From IMG/VR virus record IMGVR_UViG_3300032285_004073, positions 1 to 64,000 of that record: a stretch of 64,000 bases of DNA. One strand, 5' to 3'. The notes under the pieces are model-generated. The model made no database searches. It was not told the DNA's origin and was given only the letters and a program-made list of their open reading frames with translations. The stretch is from a virus. Within the stretch, counting starts at the first letter, position 1; each line of letters begins with the position of its first letter. The position numbers and the translations under genes are program-made. Below, piece by piece: positions 46,138 to 55,779 of this stretch.

Positions 46138-47802
46138 ATGGCTGTAGAAAATCCAGATTTTGTTCATCAAATAAATGGTCAATTTTATCATGTACAAATT
46201 TGGCTTCATAATGATTTGGAAGAATACAAACCTTTTTTAATTCATTTTAGTTATATACAAGAATTAATCATAGAAGAATCTTTAGTAGATTGGCCTAGTA
46301 GAGGTTCTATTACTTTAATAAATGACTTTGAGGTGTTTGAGAGAGGTGCTTTGTCTACGAATTCAAAAAATAAAACAAATAATGGAGGTACAGTAAAAGC
46401 TCCGTATGTTTTTAGGACTGATGGACGCAATAAATTAGGTATTAAAATATACCCTATAAAAGGAGATCCTTTTAACACAGGTGTACCAGATATAGGAGAT
46501 GATTTAACACCTGCCTTATGGGAAATAAGTTTAGATGGTGCTATATATGATATTGAAGATTTGCCTACAAAGAATAATCATCAAAAAAAATTACGCAAAT
46601 TATATTTTCACGATGAACGAAATCAAATTTTAAATGAAAGAAATTTAGAATGGTCTACTTCAAAATACGGACCAAACCAAGGTCAGATAGGGACTACAGA
46701 TATTCAAAGAACAATGCCAGCTAATATGGCTATTCAATCTATATTACATGCGGCTGGCTCTAATAGTTCTAATCCCTTGATACCAGATTTGATGGTGGGA
46801 TATGATTATGATGGTTCTATAGATAAACCTAATGTAAAATTTGCAAATATAGATAATAATAATTGGGATACAGGACCCTCTTCTCCTCAAATTGATGATG
46901 GAGGTTGTAATGTTTTTTATACTTCACCTGCTCATCATTGTGCTAATGATGATATAGCATATATGATGAATAACGCTGTAGGACAAGATGGTAGTCCTGT
47001 GTTTTTAAGCTTTGGTAGATGGTCTGGTGATAAAACTTGGAAATTAATTTCTTTAGGCAAATATTTTCAAAAAGCTAGTGAAAATCAAATTGAAAAATTA
47101 ATATTGGAAGACGGTATGGACGGCTCTACAACGCCTCCATATATTGCTAGGGCACCTAATGATGTAGGAACTGATATTAAAAATTTTCAATCTGGTATTG
47201 CTTCTCGTATCAGAAAATATTTCTTTGCACAAATGTCCCCAGAAGATGATGCTAGAATTAAGAATACACCTATATACAATTATAATTTTGCCAATTCTGA
47301 ATTTAACATTATATTTTCCGGAAAAAGTGATAGTATGAATTTGCCTAATAATAACGGAAATACGGCAGAAGGAGTATTTCAGAATTTAAATAATTTAGCT
47401 AAATCTGGATTATATGGATATCAACAGCCAGGTAGTGGGCAAATTCTTTTAAATTTAAATCAAACCAAACAAAAAGGTTTGATGACAACACCGTATTTTG
47501 AACCACAGACATTTTTTCCAAAAATGAAAACTGGTTTACAAATGACTAGTGATAGTATTTTCTTAAATCAGGCTCTACATTTTAGAGCTCCTGGATTAAC
47601 TTTTAGATCGCCTGGAAAATTTGTCTTCGTTGATAGAACTACCTCTAGTGATAATAATCCCTTCGATGATAGATTTTGTGGACAATGGCTTATTCATAAA
47701 GTAACTCATAGATTTACCCAAGTCTCTTATCATACGGATGTAGTTTGTAATAAAATAGATGCCTTTTCTCAAATTTTTAATTCTTTTGGTTTAAAATTTT
47801 AG
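46138..47802 (+). CDS. Baseplate hub-like protein
   Basis: ATG 46138 gives MAVENPDFVHQINGQFYHV and is preferred to an ATG at 46129 that overlaps the upstream gene. The 554-residue protein begins with a beta-rich region (IEESLVDWPSRGSITLIND, about 42-60). It ends FRAPGLTFRSPGKFVFVDR and QWLIHKVTHRFTQVSYHTDVVCNKID, as in gp27/gpD-type hub proteins whose last domain binds the spike. The order hub, small zinc protein, then spike genes supports this. Confidence 0.65.
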   Translation: MAVENPDFVHQINGQFYHVQIWLHNDLEEYKPFLIHFSYIQELIIEESLVDWPSRGSITLINDFEVFERGALSTNSKNKTNNGGTVKAPYVFRTDGRNKLGIKIYPIKGDPFNTGVPDIGDDLTPALWEISLDGAIYDIEDLPTKNNHQKKLRKLYFHDERNQILNERNLEWSTSKYGPNQGQIGTTDIQRTMPANMAIQSILHAAGSNSSNPLIPDLMVGYDYDGSIDKPNVKFANIDNNNWDTGPSSPQIDDGGCNVFYTSPAHHCANDDIAYMMNNAVGQDGSPVFLSFGRWSGDKTWKLISLGKYFQKASENQIEKLILEDGMDGSTTPPYIARAPNDVGTDIKNFQSGIASRIRKYFFAQMSPEDDARIKNTPIYNYNFANSEFNIIFSGKSDSMNLPNNNGNTAEGVFQNLNNLAKSGLYGYQQPGSGQILLNLNQTKQKGLMTTPYFEPQTFFPKMKTGLQMTSDSIFLNQALHFRAPGLTFRSPGKFVFVDRTTSSDNNPFDDRFCGQWLIHKVTHRFTQVSYHTDVVCNKIDAFSQIFNSFGLKF

Positions 47803-47803
47803 T

Positions 47804-48097
47804 ATGCTCAACAAAAATCATCTCCAGGAACATTTAAATAATTTCGCCAGAACTTCTACTTTTCCTAGTAAAGTACAAATGGCTAAAAATTTAGGTCAGA
47901 GTATTGTAAGAAACGTTCAAAGCGTCGCAGCTGGTAATCCATTAAATGTACCAGATTCATTAGCTCAAAATAGATTATCAATCTGTAATGGTTGTGAATT
48001 TTTTGATAAAATATCTCAACGATGTTCTAAATGTGGATGTAAAATGGCTGTCAAGACTTATTTAAAAGCTGAAAAGTGTCCTATAGGTAAGTGGTAA
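47804..48097 (+). CDS. Small Cys-rich zinc-binding protein
   Basis: The 97-residue protein has a C-terminal Cys cluster: CNGCEFFDKISQRCSKCGC (about 61-79) and ends EKCPIGKW. The pattern C--C-F-----RC--CGC...CP--KW occurs in small phage proteins encoded near baseplate genes. It probably binds one or two zinc ions. It overlaps the convergent dNMP kinase gene by 17 nt. Confidence 0.7.
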   Translation: MLNKNHLQEHLNNFARTSTFPSKVQMAKNLGQSIVRNVQSVAAGNPLNVPDSLAQNRLSICNGCEFFDKISQRCSKCGCKMAVKTYLKAEKCPIGKW

Positions 48098-48680
48098 CAT
48101 AAAAATCTGATATTTCATAAGCAATTTTTTGAATTTCTTTTTTATAATCTTTTAAATTTTCATAGTCTGATGTATGAATTATTTTATCTGCCAATCCTTT
48201 AATAATTTTATTATTATTTAATTCAAAATCATTAGCTGGTTTTAATCCTTCTCTTTCAATATAAAATAAAGTTCCCTTTACTTCATCTTTAAGCCACCAA
48301 ACTTCATCTTTAGGATATTCAATATATCTTATATCTGTAATAATAGATATATTATTCTTCATAAATCCTTTATTAGCGTTTAATTTTTCTATAAAATAGC
48401 GTCCTTTTGTAGTGTTTCTCATCAGTCTTCCATATTCTACAAACAAAGGTCTAAGCATTTTTTTCTCTTTGTCGTTGTGTGTATGAACACATAAACCAGT
48501 TTTAGAAAGAATTAAAGGCTGTAGATCTTTTCGTATACAATCACCTGCAATAGAAAATCTTTTTGCTTCTATATTATGTTTTTGTTTAAAAGCCTTTATA
48601 AGAGCTTCACATAAAGAATCTTTACCTGCTCTTGCATGACCAGACAAACCAATGGGAGGGTAAAATACGCTGTTTGCCAT
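48081..48680 (-). CDS. dNMP kinase (gp1-like)
   Basis: This enzyme phosphorylates deoxynucleoside monophosphates. The 199-residue protein has P-loop IGLSGHARAGKDSLCEALI (about 10-28), EYGRLMRNTTKGRYFIEKL (about 82-100) and IITDIRYIEYPKDEVWWL (about 113-130). The G-ARSGKD-type loop and TD-R element match T4 gp1-type kinases. It is one of the two minus-strand genes within the plus-strand late block. Confidence 0.72.
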   Translation of the reverse strand: MANSVFYPPIGLSGHARAGKDSLCEALIKAFKQKHNIEAKRFSIAGDCIRKDLQPLILSKTGLCVHTHNDKEKKMLRPLFVEYGRLMRNTTKGRYFIEKLNANKGFMKNNISIITDIRYIEYPKDEVWWLKDEVKGTLFYIEREGLKPANDFELNNNKIIKGLADKIIHTSDYENLKDYKKEIQKIAYEISDFYVTTYL

Positions 48681-48704
48681 AAGTTTTTATATAATATTAT
48701 ATTT

Positions 48705-50219
48705 ATGGCGGCTAATCAAGTCACAACTTTTACGTCTAAAACTCCTTTAAGTCAAGTTATTCAATCTACTGGGCAAAGGGGTAATATAACATTTACTTCT
48801 AATATAGATGCAACTAAGGGAATATTGCATAATTTAGAAATTGCTTCAGGTCTATTAATAGACCCCTCAAAGATAACTGCTTTTAGAAAGATTACTATAG
48901 ATGCTTTTAAAATACATGGAGACAGTAATCAATATGCTGCAGAGTTGGATATTTTAGTAAATGGGCAAAAAGCTTTGGGTCATATTTGGGCAATCGATGC
49001 TACAGATCCTTATATAATAGATAATACTCGATACAAGTCTTTTGTAAAGAGGATGTTTGAAAATCATTTTTTAGAAGAATTACAAAAAGTTACTCCAGCT
49101 GGTCAACGAGGAGAATTGGTTACTGGTGGTTTATTGGGTATACATGCTTTATCAATGAACGGTATGGCATCTAATCCTATTACAGGTCCTAATTTACAAA
49201 ATGATAGTTTATTAGGACAACTTTTAAATGATATACACCCTGGCATGGTAGATGGTATAGAAAATTTCTGTAATATTATTCGTACTAGATCCTATCTTAC
49301 TATGCCTCCTTCTTCCTTTGGAAGTTTACAGACATTTCTTCACAAAGTACAAGGCGCTATTAGTAGTTTTATACAATCTCTTTATGATATATATCATGGA
49401 GTTTTATTATATTTGCAAAGAATTGCTATAGTGATTAATGGTCTTTTGACTGCATTAAATCAATGGGTTTATGAATGGATTAATAAAAATATTCCTTTAG
49501 ATTTAATTTGTGCCATTTTAGGTGCTACACAGGCTATATTAGATGACGTTGCTTTCTTTGCACAATTGTTTGCTGGTGGTGATGGTTTGTTTAATGCTAT
49601 AAATTCTGTACAAACTGTAATCAATTATGCTGCTAAAGGTTTAAGTTTCGCATATAATCCTATTTCTATTTTAAATTTAATTCCAGGAGTTAGTGATGTA
49701 TTTGCGGCTTTAAATCAATTAGAATCAGATCCTCAAGCTTTCATGGGGTCTTTAATTTCTCACTTTGGGTTTTCTAAAGGTTTACAAGGAAGAGCTTTTC
49801 AAATAGCCAATGCCATCCTTTTACATTATGGTTTAGAGAGTCAATTAGGCCCGTTAGGTTCTGTGTTATTAAGTGCAGGAGTAGCTGGAAATAGTAGTCA
49901 ATGGTATAGAACAGGTAATACTGGTATTGGTAATTTTGGTAATATGGCTTATGGCAATGTTACGCCTAATCCAACTTATCTTGATCCGGATAACCCATTA
50001 GGTATTTTAGATATAAACAATAATCAATACTTTAATGCAGTGGGTACAGATCTGAGTAAATTTACAAACAATTTAAATGATATACCCGGAGCAGCAGGTG
50101 CAGCTGCCAATGAATTGAAAACTAATGTTGTAAATCTTTTTAATCCCAACGCTCCACAAACAGTTGCACCAGTGACTCCTACTCCAGTTACCGGTAATAC
50201 AGCTGCTACAGCACAATAA
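48705..50219 (+). CDS. Large structural protein of the baseplate region
   Basis: The start is ATG 48705 (MAANQVTTFTSKTPL); a longer frame would overlap the divergent kinase gene. The 504-residue protein has a polar N-terminal domain, hydrophobic helical segments (about 200-300) and a Pro/Thr/Ala-rich end. It lies just before the spike genes and is probably a virion component. No family is recognised. Confidence 0.6.
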   Translation: MAANQVTTFTSKTPLSQVIQSTGQRGNITFTSNIDATKGILHNLEIASGLLIDPSKITAFRKITIDAFKIHGDSNQYAAELDILVNGQKALGHIWAIDATDPYIIDNTRYKSFVKRMFENHFLEELQKVTPAGQRGELVTGGLLGIHALSMNGMASNPITGPNLQNDSLLGQLLNDIHPGMVDGIENFCNIIRTRSYLTMPPSSFGSLQTFLHKVQGAISSFIQSLYDIYHGVLLYLQRIAIVINGLLTALNQWVYEWINKNIPLDLICAILGATQAILDDVAFFAQLFAGGDGLFNAINSVQTVINYAAKGLSFAYNPISILNLIPGVSDVFAALNQLESDPQAFMGSLISHFGFSKGLQGRAFQIANAILLHYGLESQLGPLGSVLLSAGVAGNSSQWYRTGNTGIGNFGNMAYGNVTPNPTYLDPDNPLGILDINNNQYFNAVGTDLSKFTNNLNDIPGAAGAAANELKTNVVNLFNPNAPQTVAPVTPTPVTGNTAATAQ

Positions 50220-50225
50220 TCTATC

Positions 50226-51323
50226 ATGGAAAAAGTATACGGAATACATTTAGGACTTGTTATAAGTGATACTCAAGATCCTAATGGTAAAAATGGGTGT
50301 CAAATATTTTTCCCTCATTTATCCAATGCTATGTTATCTCTTTTAAATGAAAAATCAACAGATTTAAAATTTAAAGATCCTAAAGATTTATACAGCAAAG
50401 ATCCTACTTTTATAGACCATTTAAAAACTGTTCTACCTTGGGCTGAATGTGCCGCACCTATATTTGGAGGTTCTAGTGGTCTTTGGAATTCATCTACTTC
50501 CCAAACAGCTATTAATAGTGGATCTACTGTGTCTCCGTATAATAATGCTGATGTCACAAAACAATATCCCAATAGCAGTAATAATATGAATTTGGACGGA
50601 ACCAAACCAGCAACTGCTTCACCAGTTTCTGGCTCATCCAGAACATTAACCGCTACAAAATATAGCTTTGGTCCATCTGTAGGTGGTCCTGATACATCTG
50701 GAAGTGATGATACAAATACAAATAAAGGTATAGGCGCTATAGGAGAACAAAAAATAATTTTAGGTCCGGGAGCTGCCGCGTCTAATGAATATCCTTTGGG
50801 TACGGTTTTATTAAATGCTAGCACTGGTGAAAAAATGGTAGTTGTTGACAGACCACGAAGTGATATAAAAGGTACTGTAGATGTTTGGCAAGATCCTTCA
50901 CTTTACAACAATGCTCCAACAGGACCATCAGATTTCCAAGTAGTGGGAAATGTTGACACCGCAAAATTATCTGATAATGCTAGTTTACAAGCTGCTATAG
51001 CTGATTTGCCTGGTAAAATAGTCGCTGGCGAGAGTGCCTCTTATTGGTTGAATCAAGGTACTGCTGCTATAGCAAGTGCTTCTGGAAGTGGATTTGCCCC
51101 TTCAACGGAATCAAAAAATGCAAAAATGGTTATGATTCCTGATAGATCAAGAGCATTAGCCAAAGCATCTAATATAGGATTGCCAGGATCCCCTGTAGGA
51201 ACCTTTTCCACACCTAATGCTGGTTCTAAAGTTTGGGCGTTCTTTTTAGGAGGAGATGTTCAAAGACCAGTTTATTTCGCTCAAGCAGTCAATAGTAGTG
51301 ATATCGCTGCGTTAAATACTTAA
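50226..51323 (+). CDS. gp5-like OB-fold hub/spike protein
   Basis: The 365-residue protein begins YGIHLGLVISDTQDPNGKNGCQIFFPHL (about 4-31), the OB-fold start of gp5/VgrG-type spikes, and has LPWAECAAPIFGG (about 72-84). A long Ser/Thr/Asn linker follows, and a second folded part ends VWAFFLGGDVQRPVYFAQAV (about 336-355), which is typical of these domains. No lysozyme domain is present, so peptidoglycan cutting must be elsewhere. Confidence 0.72.
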   Translation: MEKVYGIHLGLVISDTQDPNGKNGCQIFFPHLSNAMLSLLNEKSTDLKFKDPKDLYSKDPTFIDHLKTVLPWAECAAPIFGGSSGLWNSSTSQTAINSGSTVSPYNNADVTKQYPNSSNNMNLDGTKPATASPVSGSSRTLTATKYSFGPSVGGPDTSGSDDTNTNKGIGAIGEQKIILGPGAAASNEYPLGTVLLNASTGEKMVVVDRPRSDIKGTVDVWQDPSLYNNAPTGPSDFQVVGNVDTAKLSDNASLQAAIADLPGKIVAGESASYWLNQGTAAIASASGSGFAPSTESKNAKMVMIPDRSRALAKASNIGLPGSPVGTFSTPNAGSKVWAFFLGGDVQRPVYFAQAVNSSDIAALNT

Positions 51324-51327
51324 TAAT

Positions 51328-53367
51328 ATGCCCAAATCCATAGAAACAACAGAAAATCAAGAAACCATTACGCATAGCATTAATGCTCGTTATAGTGGTA
51401 TACAATTTGTGGATAGTAAACAAAAAGATCCAAACGGATCTCAAACACCAAAAGATAAATCATTTACTATTTGGCAAAATTCTTGGGGTTCTTTTATAAG
51501 ACAGCAAGCTGGTAATATTATAGGTAGAGCTTTGGGTAATGTTAGTTTAGATGCTGGAGATGAAATACATATATCCGGTCATAAAAAACAAGAAGTAATA
51601 ACTGATGGTGCTGCTATTTTTATTAAAGGCACCTCTGTCAACAATCACGGTGATAACACAGACGAGCAAAAAGCTCTAATGCAACAATATAAAGATCATA
51701 TGGACGCCGTGTCTGAAGCTTCTAAAAAAGCTATTAAATCCACTCCAGCTGAGAAAACACAATGTCCTAATTGTGCTCAGCAACATTTAGTGGATGATAA
51801 AAGTGATCCTTGGACTGTTATTTTAAGAAGAGTAAAAGATTTAATCGGTAATATTCCTTTTTATGCTTTGCCGTTTAAAACCATACAATGGTTAATACAA
51901 AATGTATATTGTGCATTATTGGGTGTTAAAAGTAATAACTCTTTAGCAAAAAATAATTCTTGCGGACCTGGATGTGTTAACGGACAAAAAGACGGTATGT
52001 CTGCTAAATTACAAGCTGGTGCATCTGCTGCTAGTACAGAATTAGCACAAAGAAGTGATGATTTAAAACGTATAGAACAATTATTAGGAGATACTTCTGT
52101 CAAGGTAGAACCTCATGTTCATGGGTATATGGGTGTTTATGGTAATCCTACAGTTCCAAAACATAGTCCATATATAACCATGGATAGCCATCATTCTATA
52201 CCTACTAATTTAAGAGTATCAGATGTCTTAAGAAATAAACTATATGTGACTACAGAAGGCAATCCTAAGCAAGTAGTTTATCAACCACCTCCACATCTCC
52301 CTTTTGGTAATTTAACTTTTAACGTAGAAAATAAATTTTCTCTCACTGCTGGAAACGCTGGAGCGGATATTCTTTCTACCGGAGAAGTAACCATAAGAGC
52401 TGGTTCAGTCCATATTAATGGTTCTCAAGGAGAAGTATCTCTTACTAGTGGCAATCTTACTACTATTGGAGGAAAAATGGTTTATATATCAGCGGATGAT
52501 GGTTCTGGAGATTCTGGTGTTTGTATTGATTCAAAATATACCTATGCTCGAGGAGCCTTTAATGTTAATGGTGATGCTAGTTTCAATGGTCATGTGACTA
52601 TTGACGGAGGTTTGACCTGTACACATTTTACATATCCTACCATGGCTGTGCCTACAGATTTAGCATCAACATCTAAATGGGCATCCGAAGGTGCAAATTG
52701 GCAATTTTTTGGAGCAGCTTTGAATATGTCAAATTTTGCTAAAGATCTTGTATTAAAGTATGGTGTAGGTTTGTTATTGGAAACTGAAGCAGGGTTGCTT
52801 AGTTTGGCTATGGAAATGTTTAATATAATAATGATGGACACGGTGGTAGAAATATTACCTACTGGTTTTGCTATAGGAATTTGTCCAGTTGGTCCAGTTT
52901 TTTGTGTACCTCCTGTGGGCGGTGTTTGGAATTGGAGACATAATCACACTCTTGCAGGTCATGATCATGATCATGAATATGATGCACCGGCTGGAATTAT
53001 GCACACTGAACATTTAGGTGTTGGTAATCATAGAGTAGCTGGTAACCCTGCACCTACTCCTGCACCTACTGCTACACAATATCCTAGACCCGGACCCAAG
53101 GCTTGGTCTGGTGGTTGTGGTGGAGGTGGACTCTTTGCTAAGATTCGTAATCAAAGATATGGAATCAATTCTGAGGATGCCTATAACGGAACTAATACAG
53201 TACAAACAACAACCAAGAGAAATTCAGATGGTTCTATTTATCCATTCCCAATTTCAACGTGGACCCTCAATAATTTACCATCAGGTGGCAGTATTGATCC
53301 AAACACTGGTTACTTTACACCGGCTCAAACATTATCTGGTGTAGATTGTACTCCGATTGAAAGTTAA
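51328..53367 (+). CDS. Central spike-like protein with His-rich tip region
   Basis: The 679-residue protein has a beta-prism type repetitive region (LTAGNAGADILSTGEVTIRAGSVHINGSQGEVSLTSGN, about 336-373), as in gp5/VgrG C-terminal helices. A CPNCAQQH zinc-like pair lies near 148, a hydrophobic segment near 495-535, and then the His-rich stretch NWRHNHTLAGHDHDHEYDAP (about 534-553). Such HxH motifs bind iron in membrane-piercing tips of other phages. The end is Pro/Gly-rich. It is likely the puncturing device of the tail. Confidence 0.65.
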   Translation: MPKSIETTENQETITHSINARYSGIQFVDSKQKDPNGSQTPKDKSFTIWQNSWGSFIRQQAGNIIGRALGNVSLDAGDEIHISGHKKQEVITDGAAIFIKGTSVNNHGDNTDEQKALMQQYKDHMDAVSEASKKAIKSTPAEKTQCPNCAQQHLVDDKSDPWTVILRRVKDLIGNIPFYALPFKTIQWLIQNVYCALLGVKSNNSLAKNNSCGPGCVNGQKDGMSAKLQAGASAASTELAQRSDDLKRIEQLLGDTSVKVEPHVHGYMGVYGNPTVPKHSPYITMDSHHSIPTNLRVSDVLRNKLYVTTEGNPKQVVYQPPPHLPFGNLTFNVENKFSLTAGNAGADILSTGEVTIRAGSVHINGSQGEVSLTSGNLTTIGGKMVYISADDGSGDSGVCIDSKYTYARGAFNVNGDASFNGHVTIDGGLTCTHFTYPTMAVPTDLASTSKWASEGANWQFFGAALNMSNFAKDLVLKYGVGLLLETEAGLLSLAMEMFNIIMMDTVVEILPTGFAIGICPVGPVFCVPPVGGVWNWRHNHTLAGHDHDHEYDAPAGIMHTEHLGVGNHRVAGNPAPTPAPTATQYPRPGPKAWSGGCGGGGLFAKIRNQRYGINSEDAYNGTNTVQTTTKRNSDGSIYPFPISTWTLNNLPSGGSIDPNTGYFTPAQTLSGVDCTPIES

Positions 53368-54272
53368 AGTACTTTTGTGCTAGGTAAAATAACATTAGTT
53401 GTTTCACTAGTATTATTTTCAACTGGCAAATATTTAGACAAAAAGGAATAATTTGATAAAGGCTCTATTAAAGACGATGACAAATAATCTATTGATTTAG
53501 GATCCAAAGTTACTGAAGTAGGGGGAGAAACTAATTCACCCGGATTGGCATAATTTAAAATTGGCGATGTCATTGCTGTTATCATATTCATTGAAATTGA
53601 AGTCAATGAAACACCGGCTGTAGTATCTCCGGGCATGGTAAAAGGTGTTAATGATACGCCTAGTTGTGATGAAATATAATCTGCTTGATCATAATAATAT
53701 TTTATACTGACATCATTTTCATTTGTCTTTGTTAAATTAACAATAAACATATAACTCTGCGGCAGCACTAATAACTGAACAGTCCATCCAGAATATTTTA
53801 TTTTTAAAAAATTTAAAAAATCATTTGCATGTGTCTGTAAAGAAGATTGATATAGTTTATATATTCTATCAACAACCTCGCCTGATTCTATCCTTGCTGT
53901 ATTTGTAACATTAGCACAATTTGTTGTAGCCTTTATAATAGGCACACCCTCAGCATCACAAATATAATCATTTATTATTTGACAACCCCCTGCATCTGCA
54001 ATTTCTCTTCTTGCTTGTAATCTAGGAATAAATTCTGTATAAATAGCCGATAAAACAGAACCTAAAGAAAATCTACCATCTGTAATATTATTAAATACTG
54101 CTGGATCAAATTTTAATTGATCTAAAGATTTTTGTGAAAGTGATCCATCTCCTTTAATCTTTCCTTCAAATGTCGGATCTAAAGAAGCTGCAGCTAAATC
54201 CGCAATAAATTGCTTACCATCATAATAAAGTTTATCAGCTGTTAAAGAAGGCCAGGACGTATAAATTGACAT
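53364..54272 (-). CDS. Hypothetical protein
   Basis: The 302-residue protein is Ser/Thr/Asp-rich with mixed helices and strands, for example GGCQIINDYICDAEG (about 95-109) with two Cys. It converges with the spike gene, overlapping by 4 nt, and starts the minus-strand block. It may be another virion component since it lies at the block boundary. No family is recognised. Confidence 0.65.
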   Translation of the reverse strand: MSIYTSWPSLTADKLYYDGKQFIADLAAASLDPTFEGKIKGDGSLSQKSLDQLKFDPAVFNNITDGRFSLGSVLSAIYTEFIPRLQARREIADAGGCQIINDYICDAEGVPIIKATTNCANVTNTARIESGEVVDRIYKLYQSSLQTHANDFLNFLKIKYSGWTVQLLVLPQSYMFIVNLTKTNENDVSIKYYYDQADYISSQLGVSLTPFTMPGDTTAGVSLTSISMNMITAMTSPILNYANPGELVSPPTSVTLDPKSIDYLSSSLIEPLSNYSFLSKYLPVENNTSETTNVILPSTKVL

Positions 54273-54280
54273 ATATTTAA

Positions 54281-54682
54281 TTAGTCTAAAAGGTTATTTT
54301 GCTGTTGCTGAATAAAGATAGTTTTAAGAAATTCCATAATGGCATCCCTATCTCTAGGGGATTTATAATACTGAATTACAATTCTTTCACCTTCTGTATT
54401 ATATCCAAATATCATAAAGGTATCCAAATATTCTGTTGCAGTATTTTTTAAAATAGATAAATCCCTAACAGCTATTTTATCATCAAAATCTTTTTGTTTA
54501 GACCATTTATCCAAACCCTTTTCTAATTCTGCATTATTAATAGAATTGAATAAATTAATTTTTATGTCTTCTAAAGACATAGGTTCTTTTGTCTGAACCT
54601 TAACTGAAGAAAGAGAAGGAACTGCCTCTAAAGACAGTTCCTTCTTTTTATTTTTCTTGCCCTTTTTATTAGGCTCCTGCAT
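54281..54682 (-). CDS. Hypothetical protein
   Basis: Met 54682 (MQEPNKKGKKNKKKE) is preferred over 54709 because it leaves a short overlap (14 nt) with the upstream gene. The 133-residue product has a very basic N terminus and a C-terminal domain containing FMIFGYNTEGERIVIQYYKSPRDRDAI. It ends in a Gln run. No function is known. A hairpin within the coding region (54600-54645, GGAACTG/CAGTTCC) is probably incidental. Confidence 0.6.
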   Translation of the reverse strand: MQEPNKKGKKNKKKELSLEAVPSLSSVKVQTKEPMSLEDIKINLFNSINNAELEKGLDKWSKQKDFDDKIAVRDLSILKNTATEYLDTFMIFGYNTEGERIVIQYYKSPRDRDAIMEFLKTIFIQQQQNNLLD

Positions 54683-54992
54683 AAGTCGAGGACTTATTAG
54701 TAATACCAAACTTGTTCAAGTACTCTACAATAACCTCAATGGAACTGGTCTTAATCTTGAAATTTTCTGGAATATATTGTCCTCCATCATGCATTTCAAA
54801 ATACTCTTCGCCAATATCATTATGATTGTTATAACACGTAATGAATATAGATGCTACCTGGGGATCTACAATAACAGTCCAAGAGCGAGGGTCCTGATAA
54901 CCAAAATCGCTAAAAAGCTTATCGGCTACATATCCACTGTCTCTCAGTCTCTTAATGAAGTAACTGCATGTTGTTATTTTATTCTTTGCCAT
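54669..54992 (-). CDS. Conserved phage protein (MAKNKITTCSYF family)
   Basis: The 107-residue protein starts MAKNKITTCSYFIKRLRDSGY and has DPRSWTVIVDPQVASIFITCY and DGGQYIPENFKIKTSSIEVIV. This set recurs in small proteins of T4-like phages, near replication genes. Function not known. A minus-strand TAAATA box lies exactly 6 nt before the ATG. Confidence 0.8.
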   Translation of the reverse strand: MAKNKITTCSYFIKRLRDSGYVADKLFSDFGYQDPRSWTVIVDPQVASIFITCYNNHNDIGEEYFEMHDGGQYIPENFKIKTSSIEVIVEYLNKFGITNKSSTYAGA

Positions 54993-54998
54993 ATATTT

Positions 54999-55004
54999 TA
55001 TTTA
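54999..55004 (-). promoter_or_regulatory. Late-type TAAATA box for the 54992 gene
   Basis: TAAATA on the minus strand ending 6 nt before the ATG. Confidence 0.5.
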
Positions 55005-55019
55005 ATTAATGTGTTTGGT

Positions 55020-55775
55020 TTATTTTACTAGAGCTGAAACGATATATTTCAATTCTACATCATCATCTTCCTTATTTTGAAAGATGAAAACTTTATACTG
55101 ATTATTAATTTTTACTTTAATATCAGTTTTGCAAGAAGCAAGATTTTTAAAAACTTCTGTATTAACAGGAAGAGCATCCACAATTGCCGATCCTTCTACA
55201 TTGTCAGCCACAATTAAAGTCATGTTGTCAACATTTTGTAATGTACGGTCATTAATTTCAGCGTAAACCTTGTTTTCTTTAGAATAAAAATATATCTTAG
55301 TAAGATCTGAAGCAAAAGCATATCCTGCCATTATTTGACGAATTTTACTAGTAGTAAGAATAAATTCTGTATCAAATTTTAATTGAGACATTTTTTCTAA
55401 ATTAACGGCTGTTTCTCTAATAACACTATCGTCTACTAAATGATATTTAAAAAATGTTTTTTCTCCATCTGATGTCTTAACTTCACATTTAATATTATTA
55501 ATATTATATTCAATGGAAAATTCCCCGTCATCTCCGAGACACTCTAAACCTGATATTAACTTTTTAATACTGATTAAATTTAATCTTATCGAGTCATTTA
55601 ATACAAAAGGTAATTTAGCTTTTGCGTAAAGAATAACCGTCTTATCCGAAGAAGAACATATAGAATATAAACTATCCTTATCAGCTTTAAGGACACAGCT
55701 TTCTGTGAGTCTATTGACTGGTTTAAGAATCTTCTCTAAGAAGCTCTTAGGAAGTGGAATGTGTATTTCTGACAC
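55020..55775 (-). CDS. Sliding clamp (gp45-like)
   Basis: The clamp tethers the polymerase to DNA and, in T4, activates late transcription. The 251-residue protein has the two-domain clamp pattern: LYSICSSSDKTVILYAKAKLPF (about 36-57), LISGLECLGDDGEFSIEYN (about 73-91), YLVDDS-like YHLVDDSVI, then a second repeat ending YKVFIFQNKEDDDVELKYIVSALVK. Length matches gp45 (228) with small insertions. It begins with GTG 55775 and overlaps the end of the upstream gene region. Confidence 0.78.
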   Translation of the reverse strand: MSEIHIPLPKSFLEKILKPVNRLTESCVLKADKDSLYSICSSSDKTVILYAKAKLPFVLNDSIRLNLISIKKLISGLECLGDDGEFSIEYNINNIKCEVKTSDGEKTFFKYHLVDDSVIRETAVNLEKMSQLKFDTEFILTTSKIRQIMAGYAFASDLTKIYFYSKENKVYAEINDRTLQNVDNMTLIVADNVEGSAIVDALPVNTEVFKNLASCKTDIKVKINNQYKVFIFQNKEDDDVELKYIVSALVK

Positions 55776-55779
55776 TTAA

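Noticed and set aside
50315-50824. Minus-strand frame inside the OB-fold spike gene
   Set aside because: Antisense shadow with no promoter box and no recognisable motif.
54600-54645. Terminator hairpin GGAACTG/CAGTTCC
   Set aside because: It lies inside the 54281-54682 coding frame, so it is likely coincidental or only a weak attenuator.
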